From Acidobacteriota bacterium (GTDB lineage Bacteria > Acidobacteriota > Holophagae > Acanthopleuribacterales > Acanthopleuribacteraceae), in NCBI GenBank assembly GCA_020439745.1, contig JAGQSC010000050.1:124001-188000 (forward strand): a DNA stretch of 64,000 nt, given 5' to 3'. The notes below the pieces were generated by a model, which ran no database searches, was not told the origin of the DNA, and saw only the letters and a list, made by a program, of their open reading frames with translations. The position numbers were made by a program, and so were the translations under genes. Below, piece after piece: positions 9,748 to 17,384 of this stretch; position 1 is the first letter of the stretch, and each line of letters begins with the position of its first letter.

Positions 9748-10776
9748 TCAGGCTTTCATTTGAACGTTTTTGGGAACATCCAACTCAGCGGGTTGAATGG
9801 AATGCACCAAATCCGCAACAATATCGGTGGCCGTCACCTGATCGATACCGGCCTTGTAATTCAATACGAGCCGATGGTTAAGTGCAGCACTGGCCACCGA
9901 ATCCACATCCTCAAAACCAACCGTGGGTCGGCCGTTCAGAAGGGCGTGTGCCCTTGCGCCCGAACTCAGCGCGAAAAGCGCCCGTGGCGACGCCCCATAA
10001 CTGACATATTTGTCCACCAACCGGGCTCCGTCGGCTTGTGGATGACTTTCCTTGACCAATCGGGCGATATATTTCCCTACATAAGGTGAAAGAAACACGC
10101 GGTCCACACAATCAAAGGCCTGCACCAACTGTGTCCCATCCACGGTCTGTTTACAGGGTGGTGTGATGCCCCTCACTCTGGTATTCACCATGTCAGCCAA
10201 GGTTTCCAGGTCGGGTTGATTCACCAACAGCTTGAACATGAAACGATCCATTTGAGCTTCTGGCAAGGGATAGGTCCCCTGTTGTTCGATGGGGTTTTGA
10301 CTTGCTAGAACAAAGAATGGATCTGGCAAGGTGTGCGTCTCGCCGAGCAGCGTCACGGTCTGTTCTTGCATGGCTTCCAATAGGGCTGATTGGGTCTTGG
10401 GCGACGCGCGATTGATCTCATCAGCCAGCAGAATATGGGTGAATACGGGGCCCTTTCTAAACACCATGTTCCGATTACCCCGATCATCTTGTTGCAAGAT
10501 ATGACTGCCGAGAATATCAGATGGCATCAGATCAGGCGTGAATTGGATGCGCTTGAAGTCCATTTGCAAGATGTCACCGAGTGCTTTGACCAAAGCGGTC
10601 TTTCCCAACCCAGGTAGCCCTTCCAACAACACATGTCCGCGACTTACCAAAGCAATCGTAGCCAGTTGATGAAGGTGTTCCCTACCCAACAAAAGCCGAT
10701 CCAACTCGTCGCAGATCAATTGCATGATGCTTTGACCTCGCTCCAGTTCTTCCTTTACCAGTAGCGTTCCATTCAT
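9748..10776 (-). CDS. MoxR-family AAA+ ATPase
   Basis: 342 residues. Walker A is GLPGLGKTA (about 53-61), Walker B is ILLADEINRASPKTQSALLE, sensor 1 lies in 'VLASQNPIEQQGTYPLPEAQ', and the C-terminal lid has 'YGASPRALFALSSGARAHAL'. This is the classical MoxR arrangement. The family acts as chaperone-like ATPases that remodel VWA/DUF58 partners during metal insertion or complex assembly, and all three partner types are encoded downstream in the same operon. The start overlaps the upstream membrane gene as ATGA. Confidence 0.95.
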   Translation of the reverse strand: MNGTLLVKEELERGQSIMQLICDELDRLLLGREHLHQLATIALVSRGHVLLEGLPGLGKTALVKALGDILQMDFKRIQFTPDLMPSDILGSHILQQDDRGNRNMVFRKGPVFTHILLADEINRASPKTQSALLEAMQEQTVTLLGETHTLPDPFFVLASQNPIEQQGTYPLPEAQMDRFMFKLLVNQPDLETLADMVNTRVRGITPPCKQTVDGTQLVQAFDCVDRVFLSPYVGKYIARLVKESHPQADGARLVDKYVSYGASPRALFALSSGARAHALLNGRPTVGFEDVDSVASAALNHRLVLNYKAGIDQVTATDIVADLVHSIQPAELDVPKNVQMKA

Positions 10777-12023
10777 GGTTTTTCCCTCTTAAAGTAGCCC
10801 TGCACCATTTTGCGGTGATGCGGTAACAAGGTTTGACGCTGATGTTCGCGTATCCCGGTATCGGTGACTTCCAATCCTCTGAAATTCGCATGATGTTCAG
10901 CCAACAATTCGGGCGATTCGGTCGTGCGTGCTACAACCTGGCTTCGGTCGGTATCCATTCTTCCGCTGACCATTTCCATTATGGTCTCGGCTTCGATTTC
11001 CCGGGGGCCTTCGCCCAAGACGTCGCGACCTGGTCCGCCACCCAATTCGGAGATCAGACGACAGGCCTCATCAGACCCATCCTTATCGCATCGGCCGAGC
11101 TTGGCCAGCAGATCGCGCAATTCCGCTTGCGACCACTGGACTTGACGAACCATACCTGCATCCGAAAGCATCTTGTGTTTTTCCATGAGTTCTTTGAGGG
11201 CCTGACTCAATTCACCGGATGCGGATTCGGGATCTGTTGCATCCGACAACAATGCTTGAAGACGTTCATGTTTGGAACGCTGATCGCCCCAATGATCGTT
11301 GAATTGTCGCCACAACTCTGAATCACCGGTCATAGGGGTTTGCAGCATAACTTCCATGAGACTCGCCGACGCTGCAGCAGCAGCCAGAGAATCACCAAAT
11401 CCTTGAGCAAATGATTTGAGGTTTGCATCCAGTTGATCCAACTGAAGCCAAAACTGCTGATCGGTTTCATGTGCGGATTGAAGTGCGTCTATGGATTGCT
11501 TGAGTTCTTTTAGCTGATCATCCGTAGCGCCGGCCTGCGCCAATCGTTGGATATCCGCAATCATAGCCGCAGTAAGGTGAGCGATGCTTGCTTGTTGCGT
11601 ATGGGCTCGATGATCGAACCACTCATGTGGCATGACAGAAATCGCACCAAACCAAAGGCAACCCAACAAGGGCCACGCAAAAGACGAAGGACTCAAACGA
11701 ACCTTGCCGATGGGTAAATCGCCCTGATAGCAATTGGCCATCAACAAACCACCAAGTTGGTGTCTGGCATCAAGAAAAGCGGCGATCTGATCGTGATCTG
11801 GTCGTTTCGTTTTCAACCAGCCAACAACACCCACCACGGGCACAAAGACAATGCCCCACCACCCGGGAATGTCTACTGATTGGGTTGCCGCAAACCCAAG
11901 TATGACACCGCCCATCAACCAAGAAACCACCGTCAGATATCGCAAGCTACAAGCGAGCCAGGAAGTAAGACGCAGACGAGCCGCGAAATTGGAGAGATCG
12001 GGATGGGTTTTCACAGATGCCAT
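10773..12023 (-). CDS. Membrane protein with long helical/coiled-coil domain, first gene of Bat/MoxR operon
   Basis: 416 residues. Two N-terminal helices (about 24-45 and 53-69) flank a short loop; a possible third helix ('FAWPLLGCLWFGAISVMP') lies near residue 110. About 250 residues rich in Leu, Gln, Glu and Ala follow, predicted helical or coiled-coil (130-330), then a polar tail. The layout resembles DUF4175-type proteins that accompany MoxR/DUF58 operons in other phyla, but I cannot show homology by eye. It is the promoter-proximal gene. The Shine-Dalgarno sequence before the ATG at 12023 is weak and no convincing promoter was found upstream. Confidence 0.65.
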   Translation of the reverse strand: MASVKTHPDLSNFAARLRLTSWLACSLRYLTVVSWLMGGVILGFAATQSVDIPGWWGIVFVPVVGVVGWLKTKRPDHDQIAAFLDARHQLGGLLMANCYQGDLPIGKVRLSPSSFAWPLLGCLWFGAISVMPHEWFDHRAHTQQASIAHLTAAMIADIQRLAQAGATDDQLKELKQSIDALQSAHETDQQFWLQLDQLDANLKSFAQGFGDSLAAAAASASLMEVMLQTPMTGDSELWRQFNDHWGDQRSKHERLQALLSDATDPESASGELSQALKELMEKHKMLSDAGMVRQVQWSQAELRDLLAKLGRCDKDGSDEACRLISELGGGPGRDVLGEGPREIEAETIMEMVSGRMDTDRSQVVARTTESPELLAEHHANFRGLEVTDTGIREHQRQTLLPHHRKMVQGYFKREKP

Positions 12024-12136
12024 CTTAACCGAATGACCGAACAGAACGACAACTCAGAACGAAGCTTTACGTGACTTTTCCTGATTGTTTTGGGACCCCG
12101 TACCGCTTCCCCGATACCAAGGAATAGCGGTCCATT

Positions 12137-12526
12137 CTAGTTCAACTTAAACCGCAACGAGCCGGTGGGATACTCCCTCCCGTTGCGTTTCCGCTCGGCG
12201 TGGGTGCCGCTGAACACCCCGTCCCGTGACGTACCCTTGAAGACAAAGGTGCGATTGCCACCAGGATTGTGAACGGTTCCTTCCATACTTCCGGACCGAG
12301 GACTCCCAACTGCCGTTCCCGAATAAACCAGAGGACTGCCGTCAAAAGTGAAATAAAACGCAACTAGATACCTATCATTACCTTGAGGTTGGAATTCGAC
12401 GCGTAGCTCACTGGACTGACCATTCCTTTGATTCCAAACGTAACTTCCTCGGCAAACTAATACTTCACCCTCGTTCAAAGGCCCCAGACACCACAAAAAA
12501 AACAAAACCACCTGGACACCTCTCAT
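12137..12526 (-). CDS. Small secreted hypothetical protein
   Basis: 129 residues. An N-terminal hydrophobic segment (about 5-18, VVLFFLWCLGPL) looks like a signal peptide. The mature part is Gly/Ser/Arg-rich with alternating strands ('SGTAVGSPRSGSMEGTVHN', 'FVFKGTSRDGVFSGTHAER'), suggesting a small beta-barrel or sandwich. There is no lipobox and no recognisable family. The ribosome site is modest (AAGAG about 10 nt before the ATG); a GTG five codons in is an alternative start. It stands between the Bat operon and the DUF3857 pair, with separate short gaps. Confidence 0.6.
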   Translation of the reverse strand: MRGVQVVLFFLWCLGPLNEGEVLVCRGSYVWNQRNGQSSELRVEFQPQGNDRYLVAFYFTFDGSPLVYSGTAVGSPRSGSMEGTVHNPGGNRTFVFKGTSRDGVFSGTHAERKRNGREYPTGSLRFKLN

Positions 12527-12583
12527 GAAAACGCTCTTGAAAAGATACGGATCACAAGGCGCCCAGGATTCAGTGGTTGTTCA

Positions 12584-14491
12584 TCACGGGATCAGCAAAG
12601 TCGCCGACTTGTAGAAGTCGTTGTAGGTCTTTCGGTATTCAGCCCAAGCCTGAACACCATGCTCTCGCTCATCCGCGAAGTACTGATGTTCATTGCCCCA
12701 CAACTCGTAATGGACGGTGAGTTGGTGCGTCATCTTTGCTTGCCAGGAGAATGAACGATGGGCTCCTTCCCAACTGAGGTTGCCTTCGCCAGGTTCCAAA
12801 CGTACGGGTGAATCAATCACAACGTCCCAGGTGACTTTGGGCACAAAACCGAATTCGATGGGCTCCCATCGCTTCGAGTCCGCTCGTGTGAGTGTGGCTC
12901 TCGGCGCTTGAATGACCGCGTAGGGTAACCGATAGCCATAGGCATCGCGGCGCAAAAAACTAGCCCAGCTCATTTCGTAAGTGAGTGTCACCACACCGTC
13001 GTTCACCTTTTGGTCCCGCAGCGACATGATGGTGGTATTGGGTATATCGAGCGCCCACCGTACACCGCGTTCCACTTCAAGGGGATTGTTCTTGTTGTCA
13101 ATCAGGGCACGAAGACCATAGGTGTTACCCCACTCTTGGATTTGGATCAGTCCGGTAAAAGTGCAATGGGTATCTACACCGCCTTCAAGGCGAACCTTGA
13201 CTTCACCTGACTCAAGCGTCTTATCCTCTATTTGATGCCAGATGGCACCTTGAGGGCTGCATACCAGTACCGATCGCCCCTTGTAGGTATAGGCGAGTTT
13301 CCCCACGGGCGTGTTCTTAGAGGTAGGGTCCAACAATAGGTAACGTTTACCCCCTGCCTGAAATTCGCTATCCAACCCAAGACTCTGGGTTAGGGGGACT
13401 GCGGCAATCAGGTGATTAAAGGCCGGTGAGACGGGGGAATCGGGACCGGTATTGGGTCCATCGTCCACCGAAGCAAGGACAGGTAGCACCGCAATTTGTT
13501 TTTGTTTAGCTTGTTCCGACAGGCAGCTCACCATATCTTTGCAGTCACCATATGCCTTTCTGAACACTTCTTTCCCAGGATGAGGCTGCCAACCGCTGGA
13601 CGGGCTCAAATAGACCTGCTTGTATCGGACACGCTGTTGGACCGTCTTCATGAGATCAGCAATTTCCTCGAAAGACGAAGCACCATGTCCGTCCAGAGAC
13701 ACTCCAGCAGCGCTTGCGTAGGCACCGGCATACCAGGCCGCAAATGCATCCCAACTTTCATAACGGGCATCTATGCTGGGTTCACCATGAAGCTTCACGA
13801 ACACACGGGGATAGTCGTCGACGCGTTCAGGTAACAGAAACGTATCTTCCAGAGCCGGTAGGTTCTGAAACGTGACGGAACCTGATGTCACGTCGGCAGT
13901 CAATCCCCACGCCTCGCACTTGAGCGGCATCAATTCGAAATGCTTACCTCCATCGGCTGACACAGTGATCGTTCTTTTCAAAATGGGCATAGAGTCAAGG
14001 ACGCCCAAATTGAATACCGGTCCCAAGTAAGAATTCTCGCGTTCATTACTCTCGAAAACCACAACCGAGCCCTTGGAAACATGTTCAAATACGGCAAGTG
14101 TGGTTGTATCGCGCGTGATCAGGTCGTTGGATGCATTGCCAACCGTGATCACGTTGTCCCGGTCCAGGCGGTCCAGTTTTCCATTGGCACGCAGATGCCA
14201 TCCCTTCAGTTTTTTAACGCTTCGTGTTTGATCGTCGCCATCTACCAAAAAGACGCTGGCTTCGTCGGATCCCCGATCCTTCAGAACCACTTGTACCAAC
14301 CTGCGCTCAAGATGAAGCTGACCCTTGACCCATTTGATAGACGTACTGTCAAAGACACGCCAGACATCGGCGTCCGGTACTTCCTTGGTAGCAGCAGACT
14401 TCATTGCGAGTGCTGCCCAATCGGGCAGTTTGTCGTAGTTCTGGCTCAAGACGAGCGGCGCAAACAACCACAAAAACACCAAGCGTCTCAC
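12584..14491 (-). CDS. DUF3857/transglutaminase-like secreted protein (intact triad)
   Basis: 635 residues from a GTG that overlaps the upstream stop (GTGA) and has GGAGG in front. A signal peptide (about 1-16) precedes a DUF3857 beta domain (about 45-250) and a transglutaminase-like core. The core shows the Cys motif YGDCKDM, the His motif FNHLIAA and the Asp motif LLLDPTSKNTP, so the papain-like triad is complete. A C-terminal beta-rich domain follows. Such proteins are exported; their substrates are unknown and they may act as proteases, cross-linkers or inactive scaffolds. The adjacent upstream gene is a homologue with the triad destroyed. Confidence 0.85.
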   Translation of the reverse strand: MRRLVFLWLFAPLVLSQNYDKLPDWAALAMKSAATKEVPDADVWRVFDSTSIKWVKGQLHLERRLVQVVLKDRGSDEASVFLVDGDDQTRSVKKLKGWHLRANGKLDRLDRDNVITVGNASNDLITRDTTTLAVFEHVSKGSVVVFESNERENSYLGPVFNLGVLDSMPILKRTITVSADGGKHFELMPLKCEAWGLTADVTSGSVTFQNLPALEDTFLLPERVDDYPRVFVKLHGEPSIDARYESWDAFAAWYAGAYASAAGVSLDGHGASSFEEIADLMKTVQQRVRYKQVYLSPSSGWQPHPGKEVFRKAYGDCKDMVSCLSEQAKQKQIAVLPVLASVDDGPNTGPDSPVSPAFNHLIAAVPLTQSLGLDSEFQAGGKRYLLLDPTSKNTPVGKLAYTYKGRSVLVCSPQGAIWHQIEDKTLESGEVKVRLEGGVDTHCTFTGLIQIQEWGNTYGLRALIDNKNNPLEVERGVRWALDIPNTTIMSLRDQKVNDGVVTLTYEMSWASFLRRDAYGYRLPYAVIQAPRATLTRADSKRWEPIEFGFVPKVTWDVVIDSPVRLEPGEGNLSWEGAHRSFSWQAKMTHQLTVHYELWGNEHQYFADEREHGVQAWAEYRKTYNDFYKSATLLIP

Positions 14492-16458
14492 AGGGCACCT
14501 CCATTGGTATCAATGGCGAGGGTTTGGTTCATGGCTTCCTCCATCCAAGCTGCGAGAATCATGAGATGAGGTTGAGCCTCCTTTGAAACTAGACTGTTTT
14601 CAAGGACCATTTCACGCTTTACAAATAGATCTCTGCCCTCTTGCTTGACCGTGAATCTAACTGACCCCATGCCACAGCCTTTCTCCCAAGACGGATCACC
14701 GATCACAGACCAGCCTTCAGGCAGAACGCAGTGTGTTTCATCTATTTGCCCACAGGAGGATGGCAAAAGAATGGGCTGTATGCGCTGTTTGCGCCATTCG
14801 TAATCCAAGTCAATAATGCCTCTGTCCCCTGGAAACGGATTGAGAGCAATCCACTCAGACCCTTCAATATCCAGCGTGATTTGACCTTCCACTTGGCAAG
14901 ATATGGCTTCGTCAAATCTTGAAGCGTTTACGACTTTGGCATTGGATATCAACCAGCTTCTTGCTCGACGTTGCCAAATGGATCTCAGTAAATCGCTGCG
15001 CTCCTCGTCGGATAGCTGAAAAAAGCTATTTCGCAATCGGGCCGCCATTCTGCCCCGACCCTGCTCGACCACACGAAACTGCGCCTTGCCGTCTGTTTCG
15101 AGCGTCATCTCGTATTGTCGTAATGCCACGTGATTGTCCCAAGGCAACCGTGGAAGACTTACGGTCGTGGGTCCCCACTTGGTTGCATCTGAAAAGCCAA
15201 TGGCCGTTTGACCACGATAATAGGCCGGAACAAAACCAGCCGGGTATTGGGGATCGGATGGCGCAAAGACCAACCACTGATCTTCACCGGTAATTAGCGC
15301 GACCAATGGATAACTAATATCCAATACGAACGGATTCATCTCCTCCAGTCGGAACGGCGCGCTTTCAACTGAACTGGCAAATACCACGTACGGCTCGAAC
15401 TTGAGGTCCTTAAACACTTTCATGAGTATTTGTGCAAGATAATGGGCCGGCGTGTAGCCAGCCTTTTCGACCGAGCTCAACAACAATCGATCATTGAGAA
15501 TCTCCAAGTCAGGTTTCATCGATGCACGTTCTTCTGCCGTCAGAAAACTGGACATACGGTACTTGGCAGCAAAAGCATGAAAAGCAGTCGCTGCATCCTT
15601 TTGCAGGTCACCAGTCATCTGTTTCTTCAGAGCGTCAATCCACACATCGTAGTGTTTTGGCGTGTTGTAAGGAATATCGAAGACTTCGTTCACATAACGC
15701 TTGCCAAAATCCGACCAAAAAGACTGAGGTTCTTTCCCATAGTCGGGAAACGTCTTGAAAATTAAGACATAGGCCATACCCGGATCTAAATATTCATTGC
15801 CAAATGGTTCCTCAATCAGCGGTGGTACATTTCGGTAGACAAATGTGTAATCTCCATTTTTTTCCGTCTGTTGGAACTCGGCAGGTGGGCGAATCTGGGT
15901 CCAAACAAATCTTGTTGGAAGAAAACTAGTCTGCCTACGAATAGCCGTGTTGGTGATCTTTAGGGTCTTCAACAAGCAAAAGAACTGGTCTGGGATGACG
16001 TATCGTTTGGCATACACACCTTGGGGCAATCCATCGGTTCCAGGCTCGCTCCAAGACATTTCTACGATGCAATCACTGGTCAATCCAGGCGGTACTAGTA
16101 TCTTGGACTTGGTTTTCGTCCATCCCGACTTGTACCCCAAGGTCTCAATCAAATCGGTTTTCTCTTTGAAAGTGGTCACCGTGCCGTCAGCATCAATCAC
16201 ACGACCCTCGATGCCCTTGGTTCTGTTGGATATGTCGGTAAGTTCGGCCGCAGATGCGCCGCGTTCACTGAGCACCCGTAGTCTGCGATAGTGCTTGATA
16301 CTCGTAGCCGTGATCAGCGTGGTGTCTTCAAGAATCACCGCATCAAAGATCTCCTTTTCGGTATCTTCCACGACTGACCATTCGGTTTCAGATATCGTTT
16401 TCGAGTAATCCACCTCGGTCTGCTGTGCCAGCAGATATAGCCAAATGACGGCAACCAT
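14488..16458 (-). CDS. DUF3857 protein with degenerate transglutaminase domain
   Basis: 656 residues from the ATG at 16458, which has a strong purine tract (GGGGGGAG) 4 nt upstream; the frame is open 26 codons further but lacks such a site. A signal peptide (MVAVIWLYLLAQQ) precedes a DUF3857 domain (about 20-240). The transglutaminase-like region is recognisable by position, but the Cys motif reads KAGYTPAHY, the His position DISYPLVAL and the Asp position LVFAPSDPQ. All three catalytic residues appear lost. It is coupled to the intact homologue downstream, suggesting a pseudo-enzyme/enzyme pair. Family assignment is good; loss of activity is inferred. Confidence 0.78.
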   Translation of the reverse strand: MVAVIWLYLLAQQTEVDYSKTISETEWSVVEDTEKEIFDAVILEDTTLITATSIKHYRRLRVLSERGASAAELTDISNRTKGIEGRVIDADGTVTTFKEKTDLIETLGYKSGWTKTKSKILVPPGLTSDCIVEMSWSEPGTDGLPQGVYAKRYVIPDQFFCLLKTLKITNTAIRRQTSFLPTRFVWTQIRPPAEFQQTEKNGDYTFVYRNVPPLIEEPFGNEYLDPGMAYVLIFKTFPDYGKEPQSFWSDFGKRYVNEVFDIPYNTPKHYDVWIDALKKQMTGDLQKDAATAFHAFAAKYRMSSFLTAEERASMKPDLEILNDRLLLSSVEKAGYTPAHYLAQILMKVFKDLKFEPYVVFASSVESAPFRLEEMNPFVLDISYPLVALITGEDQWLVFAPSDPQYPAGFVPAYYRGQTAIGFSDATKWGPTTVSLPRLPWDNHVALRQYEMTLETDGKAQFRVVEQGRGRMAARLRNSFFQLSDEERSDLLRSIWQRRARSWLISNAKVVNASRFDEAISCQVEGQITLDIEGSEWIALNPFPGDRGIIDLDYEWRKQRIQPILLPSSCGQIDETHCVLPEGWSVIGDPSWEKGCGMGSVRFTVKQEGRDLFVKREMVLENSLVSKEAQPHLMILAAWMEEAMNQTLAIDTNGGAL

Positions 16459-16642
16459 CGTCTCCCCCCACCGATTCAAAAACAAATCGCTTTTACGATT
16501 CCAAGACAATTCTACACATGTGGGACAATTTGCCAACTAGGAATCATTCGCGGCACCGAAAAAATGCTGCGGGGCCCCAACTGTGACGGGGGTTTTCATT
16601 TTGATCATGGGTTGCCGTGCTAGATTCGTAGCGAGGTGAACG

Positions 16643-16930
16643 GTGTCTGCAGTCCAAATATCGCTGATCGTTGTCTACCTTCTCGAGTGGCTCATGCTCT
16701 GGCGGCTATTCTTTGTCCACCACCCAGGCAATGATGCGGCAGGTCGAGGCATGGCCATGGGGTTCGGCGTTGTATTTGGTTTCTATTTGTTGCTGTGTGG
16801 CGTGGCGCTCGTTTGGGCTTTGAGCGGGCCATCAACGGCTTCCCTGACAACGGCAGCTATAGGCATAGCACTACCCATTCTGTTGGGAACCCGATCCATA
16901 TTGGGTCAGTGGTTTAGAAATAGGCGATAG
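16643..16930 (+). CDS. Small membrane protein, three helices
   Basis: 95 residues starting at GTG (16643) with GAGGTG upstream. Three hydrophobic segments are visible: about 4-22 (ISLIVVYLLEWLMLWRLFF), 38-62 and 66-82, ending in a basic tail (WFRNRR) that predicts a cytoplasmic C-terminus. There is no known family and no operon partner: the flanking genes both lie on the opposite strand, the left one diverging and the right one converging with a 2 bp gap. Confidence 0.55.
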   Translation: MSAVQISLIVVYLLEWLMLWRLFFVHHPGNDAAGRGMAMGFGVVFGFYLLLCGVALVWALSGPSTASLTTAAIGIALPILLGTRSILGQWFRNRR

Positions 16931-16932
16931 GT

Positions 16933-17313
16933 TCAGAAACCGAAGAACTCCCAAATCGGGTTTCCACGATGATCGCGAACCACATAGATCATTCGTCCCA
17001 CTTCGATTTCACGAGCTATCAATAAGTCGCTGCCATCCGGCATCAAGACCACGTTCGCAGTGACTCTAATTTTTGCCCCCTCTGGGATGTTGATTTCTTG
17101 GGAGGCCATAAACCTAGTGGGTGCCACGTACAGATCCATCAGGCGTTCCTCTTGTGTTTCCACGACGAATTGAGGATGAGGTTCCTCGACGGTTGAAGAT
17201 ACGTGGGCGCGGAGCACCTGCACACGAATTGTGATTTCATTATTCACGTCGTAGTTCAGGTTTTGCGCGTAGGCGCCCAAAGCGGTTACGGCTATAACGA
17301 TCAGTTTCAGCAT
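16933..17313 (-). CDS. Small secreted hypothetical protein
   Basis: 126 residues if started at the ATG at 17313, which has GGAG six bases upstream; an ATG four codons earlier overlaps that site. A signal peptide (MLKLIVIAVTALGAYAQ) with a likely AYA cleavage precedes a domain of alternating strands ('ITIRVQVLRAHVSS', 'AKIRVTANVVLMPDGSDLLIAREIEV', 'IYVVRDHRGNPIWEFFGF'). It is probably a small periplasmic beta protein. No family was recognised and there is no clear operon partner. Confidence 0.6.
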   Translation of the reverse strand: MLKLIVIAVTALGAYAQNLNYDVNNEITIRVQVLRAHVSSTVEEPHPQFVVETQEERLMDLYVAPTRFMASQEINIPEGAKIRVTANVVLMPDGSDLLIAREIEVGRMIYVVRDHRGNPIWEFFGF

Positions 17314-17384
17314 GTCAGACTCCATGGCAAGATTAGATGACCCGTTAGTCCTCTATTGAAATTTAGGTTCTCGCCAGGCCAGAG

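Noticed and set aside
10833-11321. 162-residue plus-strand frame within the first gene of the MoxR operon
   Set aside because: Shadow of the minus-strand coding sequence with no motif or start signal; the minus-strand gene fits the operon overlaps.
12086-12136. Inverted ACCGCT/AGCGGT pair downstream of the small secreted gene
   Set aside because: Six bp arms with 18 bp between them and no T-tract are within chance expectation.
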